Notes under the pieces: generated by a model
What the model was told of the DNA's origin: nothing
What the model saw: only the letters and a program-made list of their open reading frames with translations
Databases searched by the model: none
Shown here: positions 1 through 10,442 of the stretch, in pieces
How the letters are laid out: each line of letters opens with the position of its first letter
How positions within the stretch are numbered: position 1 is the stretch's first letter
Made by a program: the position numbers and the translations under genes
Assembly (NCBI GenBank): GCA_002179805.1
Contig: NAVB01001837.1
Location: 1-21,424, forward strand
Direction: 5' to 3'
DNA from: Acanthamoeba lenticulata
Taxonomy: Eukaryota; Discosea; Longamoebia; Acanthamoebidae
Length of the DNA: 21,424 nt

Positions 1-52
1 GCACCCGCCCGTCTCGCGCGACGCACGCGCATGACACGACACACGCGCGCAG

Positions 53-512
53 GTGTACCGCGAGCTGCACGGCATGCTGGGCGAGGGCAAGGACCGGTTC
101 GAGGAGGGCCTATCCGTCGTGCTGTTTGTCGTCAACGCCACCGACGACGACCACGTCCGGGCGATCTACCAACGGCTCAAGGTCCCCCCCCGCCCGCCAG
201 TCGACCGCAATCAAACCGAACAAAACCGGTTTCTTTCGTTTGACCGATTGGTCCGCAGATTCCAGAGGTCATCGTGCCCCTGCACTGGTGCCCGTACTAT
301 GCGGGGCCCGTCGTCTTCATCATCACGTCTTTCTACCGTACGTCGACTTCTCTCTCCGTCTCTGTCTGTCCACACGCGCGCACGAGCTCACCATCCAGGC
401 AGCCGCCAAGGTGGGGCCAGCGATGAAGTGGCTCCTCAAGCAGCCGTCCATGCGGCCCCACTGGGACTCGAAGGACTTCTTCCTGTGCGCGCTCCAAGCT
501 CCCTCTGATTAG
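53..512 (+). CDS. 3' end of an unrecognised protein gene (partial)
   Basis: Three exons join in frame: 53-181, 259-337 and 403-512, the last ending in TAG. The first follows an acceptor AG at 51-52, so the start lies outside the window. The visible 105 or so residues include a mixed hydrophobic strand (LSVVLFVVNATDDD), a Trp/Tyr-rich stretch (VPLHWCPYYAGP) and the tail MKWLLKQPSMRPHWDSKDFF. The second junction needs acceptor 402 rather than the nearby AG at 398, because only 402 restores the frame that reaches the stop. I recognise no family, catalytic motif or membrane segment and assign no function. The gene converges on thioredoxin reductase, whose mRNA probably ends near 560. Existence as a coding gene is well supported by phase-consistent splicing; identity is unknown. 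Confidence 0.6.
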
Positions 513-570
513 TTTGCGGCAGAGGACCAAGAAGAGAATGAAGCTTCAAGAATGAAGCAGCAAGCCTTTT

Positions 571-576
571 TTTATT
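571..576 (-). promoter_or_regulatory. AATAAA polyadenylation signal of the thioredoxin reductase gene
   Basis: The minus strand reads AATAAA followed by an A-run, about 15 nt beyond the SECIS-like hairpin. It would give a 3' UTR of roughly 430 nt containing the whole hairpin. It is the only AATAAA I found between the stop codon and the convergent gene. Confidence 0.5.
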
Positions 577-590
577 GGGTGTGGGGGGGA

Positions 591-659
591 GGTGTTCGGG
601 TGGTCAGACACCAGCGGGCTCGAGTGAGCTTTGCGCTGACGTCGTCATGTGCAAACACC
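591..659 (-). promoter_or_regulatory. SECIS-like element (selenocysteine insertion), type II form
   Basis: Read on the minus strand, an 8-bp basal helix (GGTGTTTG with CGAACACC, one G-U pair) leads to a 5' ATGA at 648-645 opposite a 3' TGA at 606-604. This is the arrangement of the non-Watson-Crick quartet of eukaryotic SECIS elements. A 10-bp second helix follows (GACGTCAGCG with CGCTGGTGTC, two wobble pairs), then unpaired AAA at 632-630, 12 nt after ATGA. A further mini-stem, GCTC with GAGC, caps the apical loop, as in type II SECIS. It lies about 350 nt downstream of the in-frame TGA of the thioredoxin reductase gene, within the likely 3' UTR. The match is by eye; a SECIS search program would test it. 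Confidence 0.85.
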
Positions 660-693
660 AAGGGAATAGGTAGAGGCTTGCACCCCTCTGGTG

Positions 694-746
694 GTGGAAG
701 TCGTAGAAGTAGAAGTGGAAGTGGAAGTGGAAGTGGAAGTGGAAGT
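694..746. repeat. GGAAGT hexanucleotide microsatellite
   Basis: Five perfect GGAAGT units lie at 717-746, with degenerate GAAGT-type units from 694. The purine-rich strand is the plus strand, so the thioredoxin reductase transcript would carry ACTTCC repeats in its 3' UTR, between the stop codon and the SECIS-like hairpin. No coding role is apparent. Confidence 0.9.
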
Positions 747-996
747 CATAGGAAGATGAAGTCGAAGAATGGCACCAGAGGGGATTTGGGTTGAGGGAGA
801 AAGAGAGAGAAGTTGTGCGGTCAGGGATTAACCTGCTGCAGCCCCTGCCTCCTCTCACGCCTTAGCATCCAGCCAGCATTGGCGGATGGCAGCCTCGTAG
901 AGAGCTCTTAGGCTGCCAACCACCAGTGCGTGTATACGCGGTGTATGTAGGCGTGATTATTGATCGCGGGTGAGGAGGCTCCGGGACGGCAGCAGC

Positions 997-3260
<2,264 letters not shown>

Positions 3261-3611
3261 TGTGGAGCGATTAAAGTGTTTTTGCACGTTGGCCACTCGC
3301 CTTACTGCCGTGCGCAGTGGAAGCGAGGAGGCCGTGAAGCTGCAGAAGATGTGAGGTGGCGTATGAGTTCAGTGCTTTGGGTTGGCATGCAAATGTCTCT
3401 TACCCTCGAAACAAATCACTCGAAAGGTGTGTCGATGGACGCCAGCTAATGGCCCTGCCGGGTCCGAGAAGGCTATGCCTCGTACGAAATGCTCGCGTTG
3501 TGCGAATCGTTCCGTCCCTTGCGGCACGCACTATGCTTTTTGTAACAACTGGAAACAGGCTGGTTTTCTTGCTGACCGAAAACAAGTAGACAACTTTCTG
3601 AAAAAAAGCTA
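3261..3611. other. Intergenic: thioredoxin reductase 5' side to tRNA
   Basis: This 351-bp stretch should hold the thioredoxin reductase promoter and 5' leader, since the gene starts at 3260 and runs left. Overlapping small open frames at 3356-3612 have no recognisable motif and no splice-compatible partner. I see no convincing TATA box or repeat. Confidence 0.5.
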
Positions 3612-3682
3612 GGGCGCTGCCCGGAATCGAACCGGGGCCTCCTGCACCCGAAGCAGGAATTTTACCACTTAACTACAGCGCC
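3612..3682 (-). tRNA. tRNA-Pro (anticodon CGG)
   Basis: The minus strand folds into a cloverleaf of 71 nt. It has a perfect 7-bp acceptor stem (GGCGCTG with CAGCGCC), a D arm with AGTGGTA in the loop, anticodon stem CCTGC/GCAGG around loop TTCGGGT, a short variable loop and T arm CCCGG-TTCGATT-CCGGG. The loop places CGG at positions 34-36, reading proline CCG codons, with G37 as usual for tRNA-Pro. There is no intron and CCA is not encoded, as in eukaryotes. The GTTCGATTC segment supplies the B box. CCG is plausible as a common codon in such GC-rich genes. Confidence 0.93.
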
Positions 3683-4029
3683 CCATTGATAATTCTATAT
3701 CGACACCAGGATGTATTTCAAAAAAAAGTACCACGCATATTATTGATTTCCTCTCTCGAACGTTTACTGGAAATGTGAAAGGAAACGCTGAGGTTAGAAA
3801 TAAAGAAGGAATGAAACGCTAAGAAATAGAGTCGCTAAATTTCTCTGTCCTGGTTGGGCTTGGTGGTCTTTTCGACCTGACCGCGGGGGCTGCCCCCTGT
3901 TCCCCTGGTTTGTCCACGTGTCCAGCTCAAGCTTGAGTATGAACCTCCTTGCAGTTTTACGTATGGGCATGATTAATTGATTTATTTACGCCAAAAAATC
4001 GGCAGTCAAACCCCTGCACAGCCAACAAT
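3683..4029. other. Intergenic: tRNA to E2 gene
   Basis: Moderately AT-rich, with A-runs flanking the tRNA gene. It should contain the E2 gene promoter; a GATTAATTGATTTATTT tract lies about 40 nt before the chosen ATG. No open frame here has recognisable protein features. Confidence 0.45.
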
Positions 4030-7000
4030 ATGAGCACTGGAGCCCAGCGGCGGCTGTTGGCAGACCTCCGTGAGCTTGAGCGACAGCCCTTGCCCATGGT
4101 GTCGGCCCGGTACTGCCCGCATGTCGGCTAAAGGAGTATACTTTCAGGCACTGACGTCGTGCGTCCCCTTGTGGCGGGCCTGGTCCAGGCCGCTGGAGCA
4201 CGACCTGTTCACGTGGCACTGCAACCTTATGGGTCCAGGTTCGTTACCCTCCGGCCTCCTTGGACCTACCTCCTCACCACGGCACACACGTCGTTGAACA
4301 GAGAACACGCCCTACGCGGGCGGGTTGTTCCACTTCGTGCTGTCCTTTCCACAAAACTACCCCAACAAGCCCCCGAGCGCGCGGGTCCTTTCGCCCATCC
4401 CGCACCCGCACGTCCACGGCGACTTGATCTGTCTCGACCTGCTCAGCGACTACGCGAGCTACTTCCTCTCGGTCGACTCGGGCGAGAAGGTCCTCGGCAC
4501 GGGCTGGAGCTCGGCCTACAGCGTGCAGACGATCCTTCTCCAGATGCAAGCCTTCTTGATGGAGCTGGGCGACGAGAGCGATGATGTGAGCCCCTACAGC
4601 GATGCCGTGGAGCGCGTCGGCCTCGAGGTCTGTCTACGACGGTGCGTGGACACCACTGCTCCTCCATAGCTGAACACTCCTGGTGTTGTTTGTCCCTGAC
4701 GATCGACTGGTGGCCAGAATACCGAGAGCGATCCAGAAGGCACGCGCGTTCTCCTGCCGCACGTGCCCGCACGTCCCCGGCCGGCCCTGGCCTCCGGTCG
4801 TAACGGTTCGCGCCTCTTCGCCACAATAATTTATATCCATTTCTTTTTCATAAAGTATTATTTAAAATATTATACTTAAAATAGAGGCTGGAGATCAGCC
4901 AAACGCCCAAGAGCGAGGCTGACATCATTCGGGAAGAGCTCGTTTGCTTTCACTCTCGACGGCACTTCACGGAGGACGTGTTGGGCATCGACATCTCCCT
5001 CACGTGGAACAAACGGTGCGCGTTCGCCTCTTCTCCTTCTCGCTGTGTCCACCCAATCGCCAATCGGGATGACATGGGACGAATGGGCGCGCGATAATCA
5101 GCAAAAACGAGCCGTCGGAGATCGTCACCAACCTGGACTTGCTCTCCTACACGGCCTTTTCGACCGACAACGTGCGACAGACCGTGATGGGCGATGCCTT
5201 CACCCACTGGCTCCCTCTTTGTACGCGATTTCGGGCTCCATCTTTCTATTTCACTTTATTTATAAAATTGTTTTATTTATAATTATTTATTTTTATTGTG
5301 GTTTGACCAGATATCAACGAAGAGCACGGGCAGCGGTCGGAAATGCTGCTCAAGCGGGCCCTCAGCGCGATTTGTACAGGTTGGTTGGCTCGAGCCTCCG
5401 CCCCCCCCAATCACGACTCATCATGTGTCCTGACGGCCACGACGATTGGCGGGCGTGTGGGCCAGCAGGCAATGAGGAGCGATTCCGGCCGGATATGGCG
5501 TTCGAGACCCTGGCCAAGCTGTGCAACACGATGGTCGTCAGCGTCATGTCCAACCGCACGCATGGTGAGCCTCTCCTCTCGTCCAATCGCCCGGCCAACA
5601 GCTCTAACCCGTCCCACTCGTGTGCCTGCGCGTAGCTTCGCTCAAGGCTCTGAGCGGGTACTGCGCGTTCCAGCGGCTGCTGCTCCACTTTGCCAAGCAG
5701 TACCCGTCGCTGGCCAAGTCGACCATCAGCATGGTCGACATGTTTGTCCAGAACGAGTCCTACCGCACCAAGGAGGCACGCCTTGTTGCCGTCGCCATCT
5801 TCATCATTACCATCGTCGTCATCGTCGTTGTGCTCACGTGTGTCTGGTCTGGTCTTGCAGGTGGTCAAGGCCTTGGGCGAGTTCCTGCCGCTGCTCACGA
5901 TCACGGACAAGTCCTGGAAGGACATCGCCCTGGCCTACCTCAACGAGAGCTTTGACCGTACGGAGCCCCGACGCCGCAAAACACAACCTCAGATGCTTGA
6001 GAGCTGACCCTGTGGGCTTGGTCGCGCAGGGAACGTGCGGTGGACGCTGCAGAAGCATCCCATGCTCGCCACGACGCAGCCTGACCCGGTCATCGACGAG
6101 CAGCGCTACACGCTCACCTTTGAGAGCAGCACTGTGAGCCGTACATGCGTCCTCCAGCCAAGCGCTTTGTTTTATTTTTTAATATTTAAAGTTGTTTTTA
6201 TTTCGTTTCTTGTCGACACAGTGCGGCTGCTCCTGTTCCACGTATACTTTCTCGAGAACGTGGGCCGGCCAGAGGGCATGCCTTTGGAGGACATCGCCCG
6301 AGGCTACGACGCCATGTACGGCATGCCCTCGGCCAAGATGAAAGGTGCGCCGGCTTCTACTTTATTTTATTTTGATTTCTTTCTGCTTTTTTGAGTAATT
6401 AAAATTGAAATTTTTATGTATTTCTTGTCCACAGAGTCGATGCAGGAGGCCTGCAAGCAGATTCAGCAGGTGGCCTCGTGGGACGAGTACTTTGCGCGGA
6501 TCGGCGTCGAGGCGCCCTCGCGTGAGGCCCTCATCGAGTGGTGCGACACGACCCAACACGCCACAAACACAGGCACGCGTGTGCCTGACACGATCGTGTC
6601 ATCATTTTGTCGCGCAGGCTGCGTCGGTCCGTCGCCAACTCGGCGCGGAAGGGCTACCACGACCCGCGCAAGTACAGCCGCTTCCTCACAGACAAGTGCG
6701 TCGTTGCCTCCCCGGGGCGAGCCATTCTTGCTTGTTGCTGACGTGATCATCACATGCCTGGAATTCCCAGGGAAAAGGGCTTTGCCAACCTGTCCGGGCC
6801 GCCTCTCCTGCCGCAGGAGCGGCGCGGGTCGCGCGGCGGTGAGCCGGACTCGAACCGGCGCCGACGCGGCAGTCGCGACAGCTCGGGGAATCCGTCAGGC
6901 GAAGAGCGGCGCAGCGGTAGGCGGAGCCGCGGCCATGGCGGCCGCCACGCCGGCAGCGGTGGTGACCGATCGCAGTCAAAGTCGCCTGTTCACCTCCTCC

Positions 7001-7728
7001 CGCCATCATCGTCATCTTCATCTTCGTCGTCTTCATCATCGGCCCAGGACGAAGCGGCCAGCGCGCGGCGGGGGCGGCCACAAACGCAGCCGCCACCGGC
7101 CCAGCCGGGCGGCGCGCCGATGCGACAGCCACGAGCCCAGGGCGGACTCGATCCCTTCACGATCGGCGACCGACGGCGGCCACGACACGTCAGCGGCCAC
7201 GACGCCGGACCCGCGGCATCGGTGTCAGCGTCAGCGGCCACGAGCTCGTCCTCCAATGGACCGGCCGGGCACAGAGCGGCCGAGTACGGCGGAGGCAAGC
7301 GCGAGCGCTATCGACGCTACTCGCGCGGCGGGGACAGCTGGCGGCGGAGCGACGACGCCGCGGCATCAACGTCGGCGCCGGGCCAAACGGGCTCGACGGC
7401 GGGCTCGAGCGGAGGCCAGGGCCAGGGCCAGGGCCAAAGCCAGAGCCAGCAGCATTACCGGGGCCGAGGGCGGGACGGGCCGCTGGCGCGGCCAAACGGC
7501 GGTCCAGCGGCAGGCGGCGGGCGCGAGAGGAGTGGCCGCGACAACAACGTTGGCTTTGGTCGAGGCGGGCAGCAACAGCAACAACAACCACAGCAGCAGC
7601 ATCACCAACAGCAGGGCCAATCCGCCGGGCGGCCACCAACGGGTCCGCCAACTTCGTCGAGCTACAGCTCCTACTCGGCAGCAGCGGCCGGTGCTGCCGC
7701 GCACCAGCTACTCGCGAACAAGCCGTAG
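4030..7728 (+). CDS. Ubiquitin-conjugating enzyme E2 fused to a large novel C-terminal region
   Basis: Carries ubiquitin (or a relative) as a thioester for transfer. Exons: 4030-4109, 4189-4238, 4302-4641, 4718-4799, 4885-5015, 5102-5220, 5311-5373, 5469-5564, 5636-5775, 5861-5957, 6030-6140, 6222-6344, 6435-6540, 6618-6695 and 6771-7728; phases close at about 857 aa. Residues 1-150 are a UBC fold with YPNKPP, HPH (78-80) and catalytic Cys87 in ICLDLL. HPH replaces the usual HPN, as in UBE2W. Next comes a Cys/His cluster, CRTCPH (170-175) followed by PWPP, possibly metal-binding. Residues 185-540 form a mostly helical-looking region that I cannot name (GIDISLTWNK, LLLFHVYFLENVG). The tail (540-857) is rich in RG, poly-Ser, GQ and poly-Gln. 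The donor at 5776 would be GC; a GT donor at 5785 adds three residues. The E2 call is firm; the junctions are individually plausible. Confidence 0.85.
7007..7616 (+). repeat. Trinucleotide and hexanucleotide simple repeats inside the E2 tail exon
   Basis: The terminal exon holds a TCN tract at about 7007-7042 (poly-Ser), consecutive GGCCAG units at about 7417-7435 (Gly-Gln) and CAG/CAA runs at about 7570-7615 (poly-Gln). All preserve reading frame, which supports translation of the tail, and all are prone to length variation between strains. Confidence 0.85.
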
Positions 7729-7889
7729 GCAGCGAAAAACAAATTAAAAAAAGGAAATAAAATCAGAAAAAAAGACAGTGTCAAGTTCGTGTTCTGTCAA
7801 CTGACAGCAGACAGCAGACCGAAAGAAGAAGAGGAAGCCCCAACCGTTTTGCAAACAAACAACAACCACCTCTTGTCGTGTCCACCACC

Positions 7890-9016
7890 ATGAGTGCAGC
7901 CCGAGCTGACGAGCTTACTTCACAACAAAAGATCATGCTGTCCGATTTGATCGTCAAATTTGGAGAGAGCGTGCTGGACTACCTTTTCATGGCCTACCTG
8001 CCCCTGCCCTTTCTCGCCGGCCATACGTTGCGCCTTACACTTCCCCTGCTCCCAGCCGCGATTCGCAACCCGTACGCCACCTGCAAGACGACAAGAGATT
8101 CTCTTCTTCTCGCTTCTTCTCACTTCTTCTTGGCGCAGCGTGGTCGCGCTGGTCGAGGAGTACAAGCAGAACCTCCAGCCGCCTCTGATGCTCGACAGCC
8201 CCGACCGCGCCTCCCGGCGGGCCGGGCGGCAGCTGCTGCGGGTCGGATGGGCCGTGCTCGGCCTGCGCGTGCTGCCGGCCGTCGTGGCGCGCATGACGCC
8301 ACCGGGCCAGAGTTCGTCCCCCGCGACGTCGCGCTCGACGGCCATGCGACCCTCGTCGTCCGCCTCGTCGGGGCTCGAGCCAGGTACAGGCTGCCCTGGC
8401 CTTTTTGGTGAGGAACTGTTCTATTTGCCTGACAGAAACGATCGTGGCGTGGTCCTGTGCGCAAAGCCGCGTTGGCCCCATGGGTGGCGACGGGCCTGAT
8501 GGCCGCGTGCCAAGGCATCTGGTCGGGCGACCAGCTCTGCCGCACGCTCCAGCGGTACAGAACCGAACACCCGGCCACCTTCCTGCCCTTCCTGGTACCT
8601 ACACCTCGATTCCCTCGAGTCCTTTGTCTCGCTCGGTTCTCTCACAACACTCCACTCGGCTTGGCTCCACAGTTCCCGGAGCACTTTGACGTGGGCCATC
8701 GTGCGCAGGACCTCATCGAGGGCGGCCTGGAGTGGCTCGGCCTGACCACGCCCTCCAACCGGCGGTGCGTGCCGTGGATTCACCATGCATGATTCAGGTA
8801 GATGAAGCTCACTCAACTTGATCACACAACCCCATCACCAGGCAGGAGAAGCTGTGGCGCGAGTTTTTTGTGCGGCTTCTTCTGCACTCAGCCAGCGTCC
8901 TCTACTTCCAAGGCCTGGCGCAGCAGGCGCCCGCCAACTCGACGGCCAGAGTCTGGGCCAACTGCCTGGGTCTCGCCTACTTCCTTTTGTTTTTCCCTCC
9001 TTTCCGCCCATCATGA
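7890..9016 (+). CDS. Unrecognised protein, about 273 aa, helix-rich
   Basis: Five exons close in phase: 7890-8071, 8139-8383, 8467-8594, 8673-8764 and 8842-9016 (TGA). The ATG sits in CCACCATGAG, a favourable context, 160 bases beyond the E2 stop. The N-terminus is helical (ADELTSQQKIMLSDLI). Later segments include VVALVEEYKQNLQPP, a hydrophobic stretch around APWVATGLMAACQGIW, and a C-terminal run with YFLLFFPPFRP that could contact a membrane. Residues about 120-145 are Ser/Arg/Pro low complexity. The first donor could instead be 8027, in the same phase, removing 15 residues. Acceptor 8466 was chosen because the nearer AG at 8435 breaks frame. I do not recognise the family and assign no function. 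Confidence 0.6.
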
Positions 9017-9289
9017 TGTGGCTGCCTGTAAAGTGTAAAAAAAATACCATAATTTAAGAAATGATTATAAAAGACGCGTCGTCGGTTTTTTCTGGCAGCC
9101 AGTGGTAAAAAGGCGCTTGCTTCCCGAATTTTCGGTGGTTTGGGACATGAAACCAATGGTCTATCACGCGGGCCAGCAAGTGCGCCAATAGAGGACAAAC
9201 TACTACTCCAAAAAACGTGCCCAATCGGCGTTAGAAACAACAGATAAAACACAGAAAAAAGCACATATCAACCACATAAGATAAGAAGC

Positions 9290-9831
9290 ATGACCACACT
9301 TACTGGCGCCTGCAACTGTGGCGAGGTGAAGATCACCATCCCTCAGCCTGCCGCAGACTCCCCGACGGTTTCGCTGTGCCACTGCCTGAACTGCCGTCGC
9401 TCTGGAGGCTCTAGTTTCTGCCTTTTTCCCTTTCTTCCCTTGTGAACGGTGGACGCTGACAATGTTGTTGTGCTCAGGGGCTCCCTCAACCTTGCTGTCC
9501 CCACTGAGGCCGTTCATCTCTCGGGGACGACTCCCAGCCAGTACAGGGACAAGGCCGACTCAGGCAACACTGTCGTTCGTCACTTCTGCCCCAAATGCGG
9601 GAGGTATGTCAACGAACTTTGTTGCGTTCTTTAAAGTGTCTTCAAGACAGTCCAAACTGACAGCTTCTGAGGTGCAGCCCGATCATGAGCATCGTGGAGG
9701 AGAACCAGGTCACAGCCTACGTCAAGGGAGCTCTGTTTGAGCCGCGCACCCTGCCCAGTCCCTCAGTAGAACTGTTCTGCCGTAACATGGAGACGTGGGA
9801 AAAGAAACTCGAGGGTGTAAAGACCTTGTAA
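9290..9831 (+). CDS. GFA/CENP-V family zinc-binding protein
   Basis: Members of this fold bind zinc through paired CxC/CxxC motifs; some handle glutathione adducts of formaldehyde, but many have unknown substrates. Visible motifs are GACNCGEV near the start, CHCLNC about residue 31, then HFCPKCGSPI and a C-terminal AYVKGALF. These are the standard landmarks in standard order, and the length (about 143 aa) is normal for a single domain. Exon 2 is 9478-9603 and exon 3 is 9678-9831 (TAA); both join cleanly. The first junction does not. The donor GTTTCT at 9414 is one base out of frame with acceptor 9477. The in-phase donor GTGAAC at 9442 leaves a 36-nt intron and inserts a Phe/Leu/Pro-rich run after CRRSGGSS. 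A branch-like CTGAC precedes acceptor 9477. The family call is firm; this junction, or the sequence itself, needs transcript support. Confidence 0.85.
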
Positions 9832-10442
9832 ATACGCCTGCAGAGAAGAATATGAACAATCACGAAACAGCGTTACGCGAAACTAGAACCTTAACATGTT
9901 CTAGTGTTGAGTTGTGCGACACTACGAGGCGGCACTCTTCGAAAAAGTGGTGCGTCTCGCGGTGCCCTCACTTCTTTGCAGCTGCGATACACCAGCCGGC
10001 GCCCGCAAGTTGGCTAGCGGACCAAACTGACTGGATCTTCCTTATCCTGCCTTGCCCTTGCTTGGTCTGGGCCAGCTTGCTGGTCAACCACATGGTCGCC
10101 GGGCACCCTGCGGCCTATGTGACCGAGGGACAAGTCTTCTTTGCACGGCACTCTTGGTCTGGGCCCAACCTGCTGGTCTACCACACGGTCGCCGGGTACC
10201 CTGCGGCCTGTGTGATCGGTCGACTTGTGGACCAAGTCTTCCTTAGGACAAGCACCAGCAACAGTTGGTGGTTTTGGCAAGAAGACCACCCAATCACGTC
10301 TGCTGCGGCAATTTCGGCTTCCTGCGGGAAACTGTGGCCTGTGCTCCCAAAGAAGAAGAAAACGGACCGGGTACTCTAGTCCATACAGACCCAACGATCC
10401 ACCTTGGACGACACATCAAGCAAGACCCACGAGGAGAAGAAG
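9832..10442. other. 611-bp intergenic region with a diverged direct repeat
   Basis: A long open frame runs through much of this stretch to 10379 but has no start in good context and no recognisable motif. Its openness partly reflects the repeated segment described separately. The 3' part should contain the promoter of the membrane-protein gene starting at 10443. Confidence 0.5.
10064..10245. repeat. Two-copy direct tandem repeat, period 92 bp
   Basis: Copy 1 starts at 10064 and copy 2 at 10156. Both begin GGTCTGGGCC and share the blocks GCTGGTC, CACACGGTCGCCGGG (CACATGGTCGCCGGG in copy 1) and ACCCTGCGGCCT, with scattered substitutions. Similarity is strongest over about 75 bp. It looks like an old tandem duplication in intergenic DNA. 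Confidence 0.8.

Noticed and set aside
5776..5860. Hydrophobic run (VAVAIFIITIVVIVVV type) that looks like a membrane helix inside the E2 gene
   Set aside because: It lies in an intron with a pyrimidine-rich end and acceptor CAG at 5860. Removing it joins two well-matched exons in phase.
6416..7747. Alternative plus-strand frame through the E2 tail exon, rich in Arg/Ala/Thr
   Set aside because: It is an out-of-frame reading of the low-complexity tail. The chosen frame joins upstream exons in phase and ends after a proper poly-Gln/Ser tail.
8384..8435. 52-nt intron ending at AG 8435 in the unrecognised 273-aa gene
   Set aside because: It would put the next exon out of the frame that contains the long protein-like segment. 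Acceptor 8466 restores phase.
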